From assembly GCA_964639275.1 (NCBI GenBank), contig CAZXCQ010000137.1, positions 1-16,351 of the forward strand: DNA of 16,351 nt, in the 5' to 3' direction. The stretch comes from CAZXCQ01 sp964639275 (GTDB taxonomy: Bacteria; Desulfobacterota; DSM-4660; Desulfatiglandales; Desulfatiglandaceae). This document shows, piece by piece, positions 6,462-13,266 of the stretch. Position 1 is the stretch's first letter; every line of letters begins with the position of its first letter. The translations under genes were made by a program, and so were the position numbers. The notes beneath the pieces were generated by a model. The model searched no databases. It saw only the letters and a program-made list of their open reading frames with translations, and was not told where the DNA came from.

Positions 6462-8795
6462 ATGTACGCAACAGAGAGCAAGGAAGAACAGATAGACCTC
6501 CGCGACTACCTCCGGGTGATGCTCAAACGAAGGTGGACCATCATCACGGTCTTCTTTATTATTGTCATCACCGTTGCCATCCACACCTTTACCGCCACCC
6601 CCATCTACAGGGCCACCACCCGCCTGATCATCGAGAAAGAAAACCCCAACGTGGTCTCCATCGAGGAGGTCATGGCCGTGGACGCATCCGGCACCGATTA
6701 CTACCAGACCCAGTATAAAATAGTCGAAAGCCGGGCCGTGGCCCGAAAGGTGATCGATCGGCTCCACCTGCGAGAGAGCGAGGAATTCTCCCCAAAACCA
6801 AAAGATGACCTCATCTCCCGTATAAAGCGTTCGGTTGGCGAGACCATTCAATTCTGGAAGGATTCCATCCAGTCGCTCCTCAAGACCGAGAAAAAGGGGG
6901 AGACCGGCAATCCTGATTCAGCGGAATATGACCCGGACTCGGCCCTTATCTCCGCGTTTATCAGCAGGATCGCGGTCGAACCCATCCGCAACAGCCGGCT
7001 CATGGACCTCAGCTTTGAGGGCAAGGATCCGGTCCTCACCACCCGGATCACCAACACCCTTGCCAGCGTCTATATCAGCCAGAACCTGGATATCAAACTC
7101 AAGGCCGCCCAGGAGGCGGTGAAATGGCTCTATGATCGGATAGAGACGGAGCGCAAAAAGGTGGAGGAGGCCGAACAGGCCCTGCTTCGCTACAAGAAAA
7201 CACAGGGGATCGTCACCGATTTCTCCAGCGAGACCGAACAGGTTACCGCCCAGAAGCTTGCCAGGCTAAACGGCCAGGTGGTCAAGGCAGAATCAGAGCG
7301 GGTGGAGGCCGAGACCCGCTACAAACAGGCCCAGGAGCTCAAAGGGTCTCCCGATCTCCTCGATTCTGTCCCCGAGGTCCTCAAAAACGAACTGATCCGA
7401 GAGATAAAAAAGATGGAGGTGGACCTCTACAAGCGCATGTCCGAGCTCTCCAAGCGTTACGGCCGGAACCACCCCCAGATGGTGGCCATAGACTCAGAAC
7501 TCAAGCCCCTTCGAAAGAGAAAAAACCGTGAGGTAGACCGGGTCATCAACTCGCTTCAAAACGAATACCGGGTGGCCCTGGCCAGGGAGAGATCGCTAAA
7601 GAGTTCTTTTGCCAAACAAAAACAGGAATTGATGGATCTCAATCAAAAGGCCATCCAGTACAGCGTGCTCTATCGAGAGGCCAAGACCGCCAGGGACATG
7701 TACGACCTCCTGGTCAAACGCTTTAAGGAGACCAGCCTCACCGAGGAGATGAAGACCGGCAACATCAGGATAATCGACCGGGCAGAGGTCCCAGGCGGCC
7801 CGATCAAACCCCGGAAGAGGCTTAACCTCCTCCTGGCGGTCATCGTGGGTCTTGTGGCGGGAATCGGGCTGGCCTTTTTCTTTGAATATCTCGACAACAC
7901 CATCAAGGTCCCCGACGATGTAAAACGATATCTCAAGCTCCCCTATCTTGGCCCCACCCCCCGGTTTGAAAACTCCAACAGAAAGAAGATCCTGGAACAG
8001 GGGGCCCCGGAGCTGGTGACCCTCCATTCGCCAAAGTCCTCTGCGAGCGAATCGTTCCGGGGCATCCGGACCGGCATCCTTTTTTCCAGGGCCGAGGGCG
8101 AACCCCAGGTGGTCATGATCACCAGCGCGGGGCCCAGGGAAGGAAAGACCGTTACCGCCTCAAACCTGGCCGTCGCCATGGCCCAGTCCGGAAGCCGGGC
8201 GATTCTTATCGACTGCGACCTCCGCAGACCCAAGCTCCACCGCCTCTTTGGGGTTTCAAAGGATCAGGGTCTTACAAACCTCCTGGTGGGAAACATGGGC
8301 CTGGATCAGGCCGTGGTCCATACCCAGGTCCCCAACCTCGATGTGATCGCAAGCGGCCCCCTCCCCCCAAACCCCTCAGAGATCCTGGGATCGGCCCGCA
8401 TGGCTGCGCTACTCGCCCAGCTCCGGAAACAATACCCCCGGATCATCATCGACACCCCTCCACTCACCGCCGTAACCGACGCGGTCATCCTTTCAAAGGC
8501 CGTAGACGGGGTGGTCCTGGTGGTGCGGGCTGCCAACACGACACGGGAGGTTGCCATCAACGGTGTGACCCAGCTCCAGGCCGTTGGGGCCCCGATACTC
8601 GGGACAGTCCTCAACGCCGTGGATATCGGCAAGGACAAATACTACTACTACTATTACTACCAGTACTATTACTACTACTACGGTGACGATGGAGATAAGA
8701 GGAAAAAACAGGGCAGAAGGAAAGCAAGAAAAAAATCCAAACACGGCTACTACGGAAAAGAAGATTCGTTAACAACCCTGGAGTTTAAGGATTGA
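6462..8795 (+). CDS. Polysaccharide co-polymerase / BY-type tyrosine autokinase (Wzc-like)
   Basis: 777 residues, inner membrane. Wzz domain from about residue 8, TM1 about 26-44, a long periplasmic coiled-coil segment, the VPGGPIKPRKR proline motif before TM2 (454-474), then a cytoplasmic BY-kinase. Walker A is SAGPREGKT (555-563, Lys562), Walker A' is ILIDCDLRRPK (Asp584, Asp586), Walker B is IIIDTPP (Asp664). The C-terminal tail has seven Tyr (727-733), Gln734, six Tyr (735-740), then Tyr763-764 in a Lys/Arg-rich stretch: an extreme version of the autophosphorylated tyrosine cluster of Wzc and VpsO-type proteins. By family knowledge, ATP-dependent trans-phosphorylation of this cluster sets oligomer state and polymer length. 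The start was kept at the ATG before the Wzz domain; the ribosome site is weak. The cognate phosphatase gene follows 114 nt downstream with a related leader. Confidence 0.95.
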   Translation: MYATESKEEQIDLRDYLRVMLKRRWTIITVFFIIVITVAIHTFTATPIYRATTRLIIEKENPNVVSIEEVMAVDASGTDYYQTQYKIVESRAVARKVIDRLHLRESEEFSPKPKDDLISRIKRSVGETIQFWKDSIQSLLKTEKKGETGNPDSAEYDPDSALISAFISRIAVEPIRNSRLMDLSFEGKDPVLTTRITNTLASVYISQNLDIKLKAAQEAVKWLYDRIETERKKVEEAEQALLRYKKTQGIVTDFSSETEQVTAQKLARLNGQVVKAESERVEAETRYKQAQELKGSPDLLDSVPEVLKNELIREIKKMEVDLYKRMSELSKRYGRNHPQMVAIDSELKPLRKRKNREVDRVINSLQNEYRVALARERSLKSSFAKQKQELMDLNQKAIQYSVLYREAKTARDMYDLLVKRFKETSLTEEMKTGNIRIIDRAEVPGGPIKPRKRLNLLLAVIVGLVAGIGLAFFFEYLDNTIKVPDDVKRYLKLPYLGPTPRFENSNRKKILEQGAPELVTLHSPKSSASESFRGIRTGILFSRAEGEPQVVMITSAGPREGKTVTASNLAVAMAQSGSRAILIDCDLRRPKLHRLFGVSKDQGLTNLLVGNMGLDQAVVHTQVPNLDVIASGPLPPNPSEILGSARMAALLAQLRKQYPRIIIDTPPLTAVTDAVILSKAVDGVVLVVRAANTTREVAINGVTQLQAVGAPILGTVLNAVDIGKDKYYYYYYYQYYYYYYGDDGDKRKKQGRRKARKKSKHGYYGKEDSLTTLEFKD
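8640..8681 (+). repeat. TAC triplet tract encoding the tyrosine cluster
   Basis: Fourteen codons, 13 of them Tyr (mostly TAC with two TAT) and one Gln, lie inside the kinase gene. Triplet slippage would alter the number of phosphorylatable tyrosines without shifting the frame. Confidence 0.75.
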
Positions 8796-8800
8796 GGGTA

Positions 8801-8909
8801 TCAATTTAGCTTTCTTCAAAATTGGAACTGAGACAGGGGAATGGGGTCCAGAATCCCCATTCCGCGGGTTTCAAAAAGCCAAAGTGTTACGGTTGAGGGA
8901 TATGCCGTC
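8801..8909 (+). promoter_or_regulatory. Duplicated leader, copy 2 (upstream of the phosphatase)
   Basis: Block 1 (8801-8830) and block 2 (8865-8890) match the kinase leader. Between them GGAATGGGG (8838-8846) pairs perfectly with CCCCATTCC (8855-8863), in the same relative place as the kinase-leader hairpin but without a T-run. The leader lies between the kinase stop and the phosphatase ATG, so it is either an intra-operon element or a second promoter region. Confidence 0.55.
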
Positions 8910-9683
8910 ATGGAATTGATCGACCTTCACTGCCACATCCTTCCCAACATGGATGACGGTGCCCGGTCTCTGGAGGAAAGCCTGGCCATGGCAAGACGCG
9001 CCGTGGCGGACGGCATCCGCACCATTGTGGCCACCCCCCATGCCCTCAACGGTGTATACTCAAACCCTTTAAAGAAGGTCACTGCAAAGGTAACCGCCTT
9101 AAAGCATAGCCTGTTAGAAAACCATATCGATCTGGAACTCTACCCGGGCTCCGATGTCCACCTGTGCCCGGGGCTGTCTGAAAAAATCAAAAATGGTGAG
9201 GCCTGCACCATCAATGGTGACGGAAAATATATCATCCTGGAACTCCCGTCATCGACTGTGCCTGCCGGGGTCAAGGACGAGATCTTTGCACTAAAGATGA
9301 ACGGCATCACCCCCATTATCAGCCACCCCGAGCGAAATTCAAACATACAGCAGGCACCCAACACCTTATACGAGCTCATCTGTATGGGGGCGCTGGGGCA
9401 GGTAACGGCCATGAGTCTGACAGGTGATTTTGGAAAGCTGCCGGCAAAAACAGCCACGCTCCTTCTCAAACACCGCCTGGTCCACATCATTGCCAGCGAT
9501 GCCCACTCCCCCGAAGACCGCCCACCGGCCCTGTCAGAGGCCCTTCAAAGGGCAGCAGAGATACTCAATAGCTATACCGATGCAGCGCATATGGTCACCG
9601 ATATACCGAGGTCCATCCTGGCCGGATCTACACCCGATATCCCTGAACCGTCCCGCATAAACCGCCGTGGCCGGTTCTTTTGA
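8910..9683 (+). CDS. PHP-type protein-tyrosine phosphatase, CpsB/CapC/YwqE-like
   Basis: 257 residues, cytoplasmic. PHP-fold metal ligands appear in order: IDLHCHILPNMDDGA (His7, His9, Asp15-16), ATPH (His44), GSDVH (80-84), SHPERN (His139, Glu141) and ASDAHSPEDRPP (Asp197, His199). This is the manganese-dependent phosphatase family that dephosphorylates BY-kinase tyrosine tails, so the upstream kinase is the expected substrate. The start at 8910 was chosen because homologues begin with MIDIHCHxLP, GAGGG lies about 10 nt before it, and an in-frame ATG at 8841 would translate the leader hairpin and the conserved leader block. The C-terminus ends Arg-rich (PSRINRRGRFF). Pairing of a proteobacterial kinase fusion with the PHP phosphatase type, not the low-molecular-weight Wzb type, is known in several deltaproteobacterial and Firmicutes loci. 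Confidence 0.92.
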   Translation: MELIDLHCHILPNMDDGARSLEESLAMARRAVADGIRTIVATPHALNGVYSNPLKKVTAKVTALKHSLLENHIDLELYPGSDVHLCPGLSEKIKNGEACTINGDGKYIILELPSSTVPAGVKDEIFALKMNGITPIISHPERNSNIQQAPNTLYELICMGALGQVTAMSLTGDFGKLPAKTATLLLKHRLVHIIASDAHSPEDRPPALSEALQRAAEILNSYTDAAHMVTDIPRSILAGSTPDIPEPSRINRRGRFF

Positions 9684-10049
9684 AAAAGAAGGGCACCAAT
9701 AAACCCCGGAGGCAAAGATTCGCCTTAGAGGGTATTTTTTCCTGTTATACCAAGCGGTTATCAGCCATATCCGGCTGTACCTCAAGGGGCGGAGCTATGC
9801 ACAACTACCCTTTCTCCGCCCCCTGACACCAGGGGCGGGCCCCAAGCTCGCTAACTGAGGTCACTTTCTTCAAATTCAAACTGGAAAAATCCCTGTAAGA
9901 GAAATCCGGATCCCTGAAAGCCCGGCACTGGCAACACACCTCGAGTCTCTTCCTGCTGCCGGGTGCCGGGCCTTTTTGGTTTCAAGGGGCAGTCAAATGG
10001 CATCCGCCGTATTCTCTTTGGGAACAAATAGTCATAGGGGGACAGGAAA
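9684..10049. other. Intergenic region with two strong hairpins
   Basis: 366 nt without a gene. It holds CAGCC/GGCTG (9767-9771, 9778-9782 region), a 9-bp stem GGGGCGGAG (9786-9794) with CTCCGCCCC (9814-9822), another copy of the CTTTCTTCAAA box at 9864-9874, and the terminator at 9920-9976. No known riboswitch could be matched. Confidence 0.5.
9920..9976 (+). terminator. Intrinsic terminator after the export block
   Basis: GCCCGGCAC (9920-9928) pairs perfectly with GTGCCGGGC (9963-9971), followed by CTTTTT. The loop is long (34 nt) but could pair partly inside. It sits about 240 nt after the phosphatase stop and ahead of the PilZ-like gene, marking the likely end of the block. Confidence 0.65.
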
Positions 10050-10454
10050 GTGACAGAAGAGGAACGCAGACGATACAATCGCTACTGCCCACCGGAAGGC
10101 ACTATAGCAGTATTAAGACCGTACGGTGAGGAAATCGGTCGGGTCAAAAATATTGGCAAAGAGGGCCTCGCCTTTGAATACTTGGTTCTTGGGGATAAAA
10201 ACGGCAGTATCTCAACGGAACCAAAAACAGAGATAGAAATCCTCTATCCTGAAAACGGGTTCTACCTATCAAGAATACCCTGCGAAATTGTCTGGGAAAG
10301 TGATTTGCAGATTGAGTATTCCCTATTCAGCGTTTTGCCCACCAAACGCATAGGCATTCAATTCAAAGAACTCACCACTGAAAAAACCCACCTGTTTAAT
10401 GGTTTCCTGGCTCAGTGTAAGTTAATCCCGTTCCCTGCGCCGTGTTCCAAATGA
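10050..10454 (+). CDS. PilZ-like domain protein
   Basis: 134 residues, cytoplasmic. An N-terminal RRRYNRY (6-12) gives the RxxxR pattern (Arg7/Arg11) and VKNIGKEGLAFEY (32-44) corresponds to the [D/N]xSxxG motif, with Gly36 in place of Ser. RIGIQFKEL near 110 fits the closing PilZ strands. PilZ domains bind cyclic di-GMP; with the Ser replaced, binding here is uncertain, although the Arg and Asn residues remain. The start is GTG at 10050, with AGGGGGACAGG just upstream. It follows the polysaccharide terminator, so c-di-GMP control of exopolysaccharide or motility is plausible but only by proximity. It could also be a degenerate PilZ that acts through protein contacts. Confidence 0.72.
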   Translation: MTEEERRRYNRYCPPEGTIAVLRPYGEEIGRVKNIGKEGLAFEYLVLGDKNGSISTEPKTEIEILYPENGFYLSRIPCEIVWESDLQIEYSLFSVLPTKRIGIQFKELTTEKTHLFNGFLAQCKLIPFPAPCSK

Positions 10455-10568
10455 AGACTCGAATCATAGCTCGATTCCCGCGCAAATATCAGGCAACCTG
10501 ACTCTACTAAAAATATGTCAACATAGAAAAGCACGGGCACATTATCCCTTGCACCAAGACTCAAGACC

Positions 10569-10751
10569 ATGTCCATAGCCTTTGGCAGACGCTGTCCCAG
10601 ATGCAAAAGCAGCGAGGCTGCTCGCATACACCGCGATTTCTGGATGCGTCTGATACTTGGAACCAGACACTACCATTGTGAGCGGTGCGACTCGACATAT
10701 ATCTCTGTGCTTTCCTTATTCTCCTTTGCATATGCAAGATATGCCTGGTAA
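10569..10751 (+). CDS. Small zinc-ribbon protein
   Basis: 60 residues. Two CxxC knuckles, CPRC (9-12) and CERC (37-40), are spaced as in a rubredoxin-type zinc ribbon, separated by a basic, hydrophobic segment (RIHRDFWMRLILGTRHYH). Similar small CPxC...YxCxxC proteins are common as unannotated genes in deltaproteobacteria. There is no clear Shine-Dalgarno before the ATG, so the start is tentative. The C-terminal LSLFSFAYARYAW could be a poor membrane segment. Function unknown; nucleic-acid or protein binding is the usual guess for zinc ribbons. Confidence 0.5.
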   Translation: MSIAFGRRCPRCKSSEAARIHRDFWMRLILGTRHYHCERCDSTYISVLSLFSFAYARYAW

Positions 10752-10839
10752 TGAACCCCTGAAAACCTGACTCAGCCATCCCAATGATCCCAAATGCAAG
10801 CAGGGGTCTATAATCCTCACACCACGAAAAAGGGCCCAC

Positions 10840-11037
10840 ATGAACCCTGATATTGTTTCATCCCAAATCATCCAGGCATCCACAACAGTCCATAAAAACC
10901 TGGGCCCCGGCCTCGTAAAGCCAGTCTATCAGAAGTGTATGATAATTGAGCTGGAAAATATGGGTTTAAATGTAGAACCTGAAGTGGCGTTCCCCATCTT
11001 TTACCGGGAGCAAAAGATTACAGACCTTAATACATAA
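10840..11037 (+). pseudogene. Truncated GxxExxY-family gene
   Basis: 65 residues matching only the first half of the GxxExxY family: SSQIIQASTTVHKNLGPGLVKPVYQKCMIIELENMGLNVEPEVAFPIFY. Full members are about 120-130 residues and continue with a nuclease-like core (GxRIDLLV, VELKA), which is missing here. The stop falls after KITDLNT and the next gene's ribosome site begins at once. The signature Glu is also Lys (GLVKPVY). Both point to a decaying remnant, although a translated fragment cannot be excluded. Confidence 0.65.
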
Positions 11038-11048
11038 GGAGGTTAGAC

Positions 11049-11333
11049 ATGGAAGTGCTTAAATTAAGAAGGCTATTGACAATTGTACTTGTTATCTCGA
11101 TGGTGATCTCTTTAGGTTGGGTCGTAAATGCTCAGGCCGGAGAAAAAGTGAATATCAATAAAGCCACCATGGAGGAACTGGCGGTACTCAAAGGAGTGGG
11201 TCCAAAAATTGCTGAACGTATAGTTGAATATCGCAGCAATAATCGATTTGATAAGATAGAAGAGATTATGGAGGTTAAGGGGATAGGCCCGAAGACGTTT
11301 GAAATAATCAAAGAGCAAATAACAGTAGATTAA
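11049..11333 (+). CDS. ComEA-like helix-hairpin-helix DNA-binding protein
   Basis: 94 residues. An N-terminal signal or anchor (RRLLTIVLVISMVISLGWVVNAQA, likely cleavage after Ala28 or Ala30) is followed by VNINKATMEELAVLKGVGPKIAERIVEYR and a second hairpin, IEEIMEVKGIGPKTFEIIKEQI: the (HhH)2 domain of ComEA. Family members bind double-stranded DNA non-specifically in the periplasm during natural transformation; many short versions exist in non-competent species with unknown roles. A strong AAGGAGG lies 6 nt before the ATG. The gene is alone, with no other competence gene nearby. Periplasmic DNA binding is well supported, competence is not. Confidence 0.88.
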   Translation: MEVLKLRRLLTIVLVISMVISLGWVVNAQAGEKVNINKATMEELAVLKGVGPKIAERIVEYRSNNRFDKIEEIMEVKGIGPKTFEIIKEQITVD

Positions 11334-11440
11334 GCCCCAACGTTGCAGGAGTCGAGGATGCCGGCATGGGGTGCCCCGTGAGATCTAAGATTACCTCTCA
11401 CAGAGTCGCCGCAGAAAGAGAACAACAAGGAAAAAGCAAT

Positions 11441-11538
11441 CTCTGAGCCTCTGTGGGCTCCCTCCGGGCTGTAGGCTCTACGAGGCGGAAGCCTGCCTGA
11501 AAGCCCTACGGGGCGGAGCCGGGGCTGGAAGCTAGCGA
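11441..11538 (+). repeat. 98-nt dispersed module, full copy A
   Basis: Matches 16218-16315 over its whole length with one insertion, one deletion and a few substitutions (roughly 90 per cent or better). A shortened relative at 12424-12460 has the flanks but lacks 11471-11569. All copies are intergenic. Confidence 0.8.
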
Positions 11539-11589
11539 CCACCGGGAGCCCCGCTAAGCGGGACAGGCTGGGCAAGAGACAAAAAAATA

Positions 11590-11629
11590 TTGATTTCCCT
11601 CGAGTAGAGTTGTACAATTAACTTGTACA
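11590..11629 (+). promoter_or_regulatory. Toxin-antitoxin promoter with two TGTACA operator boxes
   Basis: TTGATT (11590-11595), a 17-nt spacer and TACAAT (11613-11618) form a good sigma-70-type promoter. Two TGTACA hexamers (11611-11616, 11624-11629; centres 13 bp apart) overlap and follow the -10. TGTACA is the core of the operator boxes bound by YefM in E. coli yefM-yoeB, and the downstream antitoxin is of the Phd/YefM family, so these are very likely its autorepression sites. Confidence 0.7.
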
Positions 11630-11651
11630 GAAGAGAGGGGGTGACAAAAAC

Positions 11652-11882
11652 ATGGAAAAAGTGGGTATCAGTACCCTGAGAGAAAACCTGTCAGTTTTTC
11701 TGAAAAAGGTTCAAAAAGGGCAGGTTATTACAATTACTTCCCGCGGGCACGAAATGGCGAGACTTGTCCCTGTTGAAGATAAGAGGCAGAAGGCAAGGGA
11801 AATTTTGAGAGAACTGGGCAAGAATTCTACCATCGGTGACATTCTATCCCCAGTTTATGAGGAGTGGGAGGCTATGAAATGA
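11652..11882 (+). CDS. Phd/YefM-family antitoxin
   Basis: 76 residues. The N-terminal half, VGISTLRENLSVFLKKVQKGQVITITSRGHEMARLVPV, is the typical Phd/YefM DNA-binding fold; the C-terminal part (about 45-76, ending SPVYEEWEAMK) would be the disordered toxin-neutralising tail. By family knowledge it dimerises, neutralises the toxin and represses its own operon. AGAGAGGGGGTG lies before the ATG. The stop overlaps the toxin start by four bases (ATGA), fitting translational coupling, and two TGTACA boxes lie just upstream. Confidence 0.92.
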   Translation: MEKVGISTLRENLSVFLKKVQKGQVITITSRGHEMARLVPVEDKRQKAREILRELGKNSTIGDILSPVYEEWEAMK

Positions 11883-12274
11883 TTGTTGTGGATACCCACA
11901 TAATCATTTGGAATGCCTTAAAGCCAGAGATGCTCTCAGCAAAGGCAGAAAGAGCTATTTCAACAGCCAGTAATTCGGATGGAATAATATTCTGTGAAAT
12001 CTCGCTGTGGGAAATAGCAATGCTGATGCACAAAGGTAGGCTCCGTATAGATATCGAATACAAAGAATTCATAAAACTGATATTAGAATCCAATCAATAC
12101 GTTCTTCGGCGTATTACGCCTGAAATAGCATGGCTTTCAACCGACTTGTTTTCAAACAATAACAAAGATCCCGCTGACAGAATCATCGCAGCAACTTCAT
12201 TCGTCGAAAATGCCAACCTGGTTACCGCTGACAAGGAATTGAGACAATCCAACAGAATTGCCACTATCTGGTAA
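11879..12274 (+). CDS. PIN-domain toxin, VapC-like, partner of Phd/YefM antitoxin
   Basis: 131 residues. PIN-fold acidic residues are all present: VVDTHI (Asp5), SLWEIAML (Glu45), KDPADRIIAATS (Asp97, Asp100) and LVTADKEL (Asp118). This is the subtype with SLWE and DPxDR motifs that commonly pairs with Phd/YefM antitoxins. It is predicted to be a magnesium-dependent ribonuclease acting on tRNA or other RNA. The start at 11879 was chosen because it gives the ATGA overlap and GGAGTGGGAGG lies about 7 nt upstream; an in-frame GTG at 11864 is less likely. The gene appears intact, so the pair is probably active. Confidence 0.92.
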   Translation: MIVVDTHIIIWNALKPEMLSAKAERAISTASNSDGIIFCEISLWEIAMLMHKGRLRIDIEYKEFIKLILESNQYVLRRITPEIAWLSTDLFSNNNKDPADRIIAATSFVENANLVTADKELRQSNRIATIW

Positions 12275-12585
12275 AAACACGCCTGCCCCGTAGGCAATTT
12301 ACTGTCGTACTGGGGTTAAACCTTATTTGTTGTTTAACTGGGACCGAAGGACAGCGCAGCGTATTGATACAGGGTAGCTCCGGAAGATGTACACGGGGGT
12401 ATTCAACCGGGGTCACAAAGCAACCTCTGCGCCTCTGCGTGCTCCCTCCGGGCTGGGCGAGAGATAAGACAAGAATTTTAAAAACTGAAGGGCATCCCTT
12501 ATGTTGCGAAACGCGCAAGTCCTTTTGGCACTGACGTCACCTTTCTTCAAATACCAACCCGATTCAGACAAAGGAGGTAAAGCTC
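12275..12585. other. Intergenic region with truncated repeat module
   Basis: 311 nt without a gene. GTTAAAC/GTTTAAC (12315-12321, 12332-12338) form a weak inverted repeat. TTCAACCGGGG near 12400 recurs near 13140 and, in variant form, near 15600 and 15620. The shortened 98-nt module lies at 12424-12460, and a CTTTCTTCAAA box at 12541-12551 lies 35 nt before the next gene. Confidence 0.5.
12424..12460 (+). repeat. Internally deleted copy C of the 98-nt module
   Basis: The sequence runs through CTCCCTCCGGGCT directly into GGGCGAGAG. In copy A those two pieces are separated by 99 bp (11471-11569), and GGCT stands at the end of each side. This is either a deletion here or an insertion in copy A. 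Confidence 0.7.
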
Positions 12586-12921
12586 ATGAAAGAGAATGGA
12601 TTAGGCAGCCTGTTCGTCAGAAATCTAATTATGGCAATACCATGGGGCATCATCTTCCTGGCGGTATTCTTTATTGCGATGGTTTCAGTCAAGCAACAGT
12701 TAAAAGAGGGCATAGAGTATACCATGAACAATGCTATTCATAAGGCCATCAATACAGCGTTTGACAGCCGTCTTGTTTCAGCCGTCAAGAAAAATGTCAA
12801 GGAAGGGGCTGAATTCATGGCCAAGACCGGCACACATGAGATAAAAGCCCTCTTGAGCGACCCGCACGTCAAACAAGACATAAAGGAGGCATTAGAATAC
12901 AGCGGCCAACACCTCCGATAG
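12586..12921 (+). CDS. Hypothetical small protein with one membrane segment
   Basis: 111 residues, family not recognised. A single hydrophobic segment (about 14-33, LIMAIPWGIIFLAVFFIAMV) follows a short N-terminus, and the remaining about 78 residues are charged and predicted helical (VKQQLKEGIEYTMNNAIHKAINTAF and on). This suggests an inner-membrane anchor with a soluble helical domain. The start is strong: AAGGAGG 8 nt before the ATG. It stands alone between two toxin-antitoxin pairs with intergenic DNA on both sides, so the neighbourhood gives no function. A box shared with the polysaccharide leaders lies upstream at 12541-12551. Confidence 0.75.
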   Translation: MKENGLGSLFVRNLIMAIPWGIIFLAVFFIAMVSVKQQLKEGIEYTMNNAIHKAINTAFDSRLVSAVKKNVKEGAEFMAKTGTHEIKALLSDPHVKQDIKEALEYSGQHLR

Positions 12922-12963
12922 TTTCATTGGATGGGCCGTGGCCTTTATAGCTGATCCATAATA

Positions 12964-13112
12964 TAATCCCGTATTTCGCGAGTGTCTCTACGGACCGCCC
13001 GAGCGTACTGGCTACCTCAAGGATTTTCCTTCACCCAATCGGTGAATGGATTTTGTCTACGGAGCCCGAAATAGCAGGGCTTCCCCAAATATACTTGCGA
13101 AATTCGGGATAA
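12964..13112. mobile_element. Candidate miniature inverted-repeat element
   Basis: The terminal 19-nt arms 12964-12982 and 13094-13112 are reverse complements at 16 of 19 positions and enclose 111 bp with no reading frame. No target-site duplication was found, so mobility is only a suggestion. Confidence 0.35.
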
Positions 13113-13191
13113 TGTACGTCCCCATCTCCACTTTCAGGGTGTTCAACCGGGGCATCCTCCAACCCCCTCAATAATGCATAAATTTCCCCTT

Positions 13192-13230
13192 TAACAAATA
13201 CCGCCTGATGCTATATATTGATGTCAATAT
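13192..13230 (+). promoter_or_regulatory. Promoter and palindromic operator of the second TA pair
   Basis: TTAACA (13192-13197), a 16-nt spacer and TATATT (13214-13219) make a plausible sigma-70 promoter. ATATTG/CAATAT (13215-13220, 13225-13230) is a perfect 6-bp dyad overlapping the -10, well placed for binding by the ribbon-helix-helix antitoxin. Confidence 0.55.
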
Positions 13231-13266
13231 GCAATCACACAATCGCATCATCACTGGGAGGTTGCT

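Larger units (their letters stand above)
11334..11651. other. Repeat-filled intergenic region before the first TA pair
   Basis: 318 nt without a gene. CACAGAG (11399-11405) pairs with CTCTGTG (11449-11455), a layout like the hairpin at 175-221. The 98-nt module 11441-11538 follows, then a small hairpin CCCGC/GCGGG near 11550-11562. The last 70 nt hold the toxin-antitoxin promoter and operators. Confidence 0.6.
12922..13266. other. Intergenic region with inverted-repeat-bounded segment
   Basis: 345 nt without a gene. Most of it is the 149-bp segment 12964-13112 bounded by inverted repeats. TTCACC/GGTGAA (13030-13035, 13041-13046) form a small hairpin inside it, flanked by GGATTTT direct repeats. 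The last 75 nt hold the promoter and operator of the second toxin-antitoxin pair. Confidence 0.5.

Noticed and set aside
8841..8909. Longer phosphatase start at 8841
   Set aside because: It would translate the leader hairpin and the conserved block 2, and the family's N-terminal motif fits a start at 8910.
9700..9785. Possible cyclic-di-GMP riboswitch before the PilZ-like gene (GGCAAAG...AGCGGTTATC)
   Set aside because: Only short strings resemble the GEMM core; the paired stems and tetraloop receptor could not be matched. A covariance-model search would decide.
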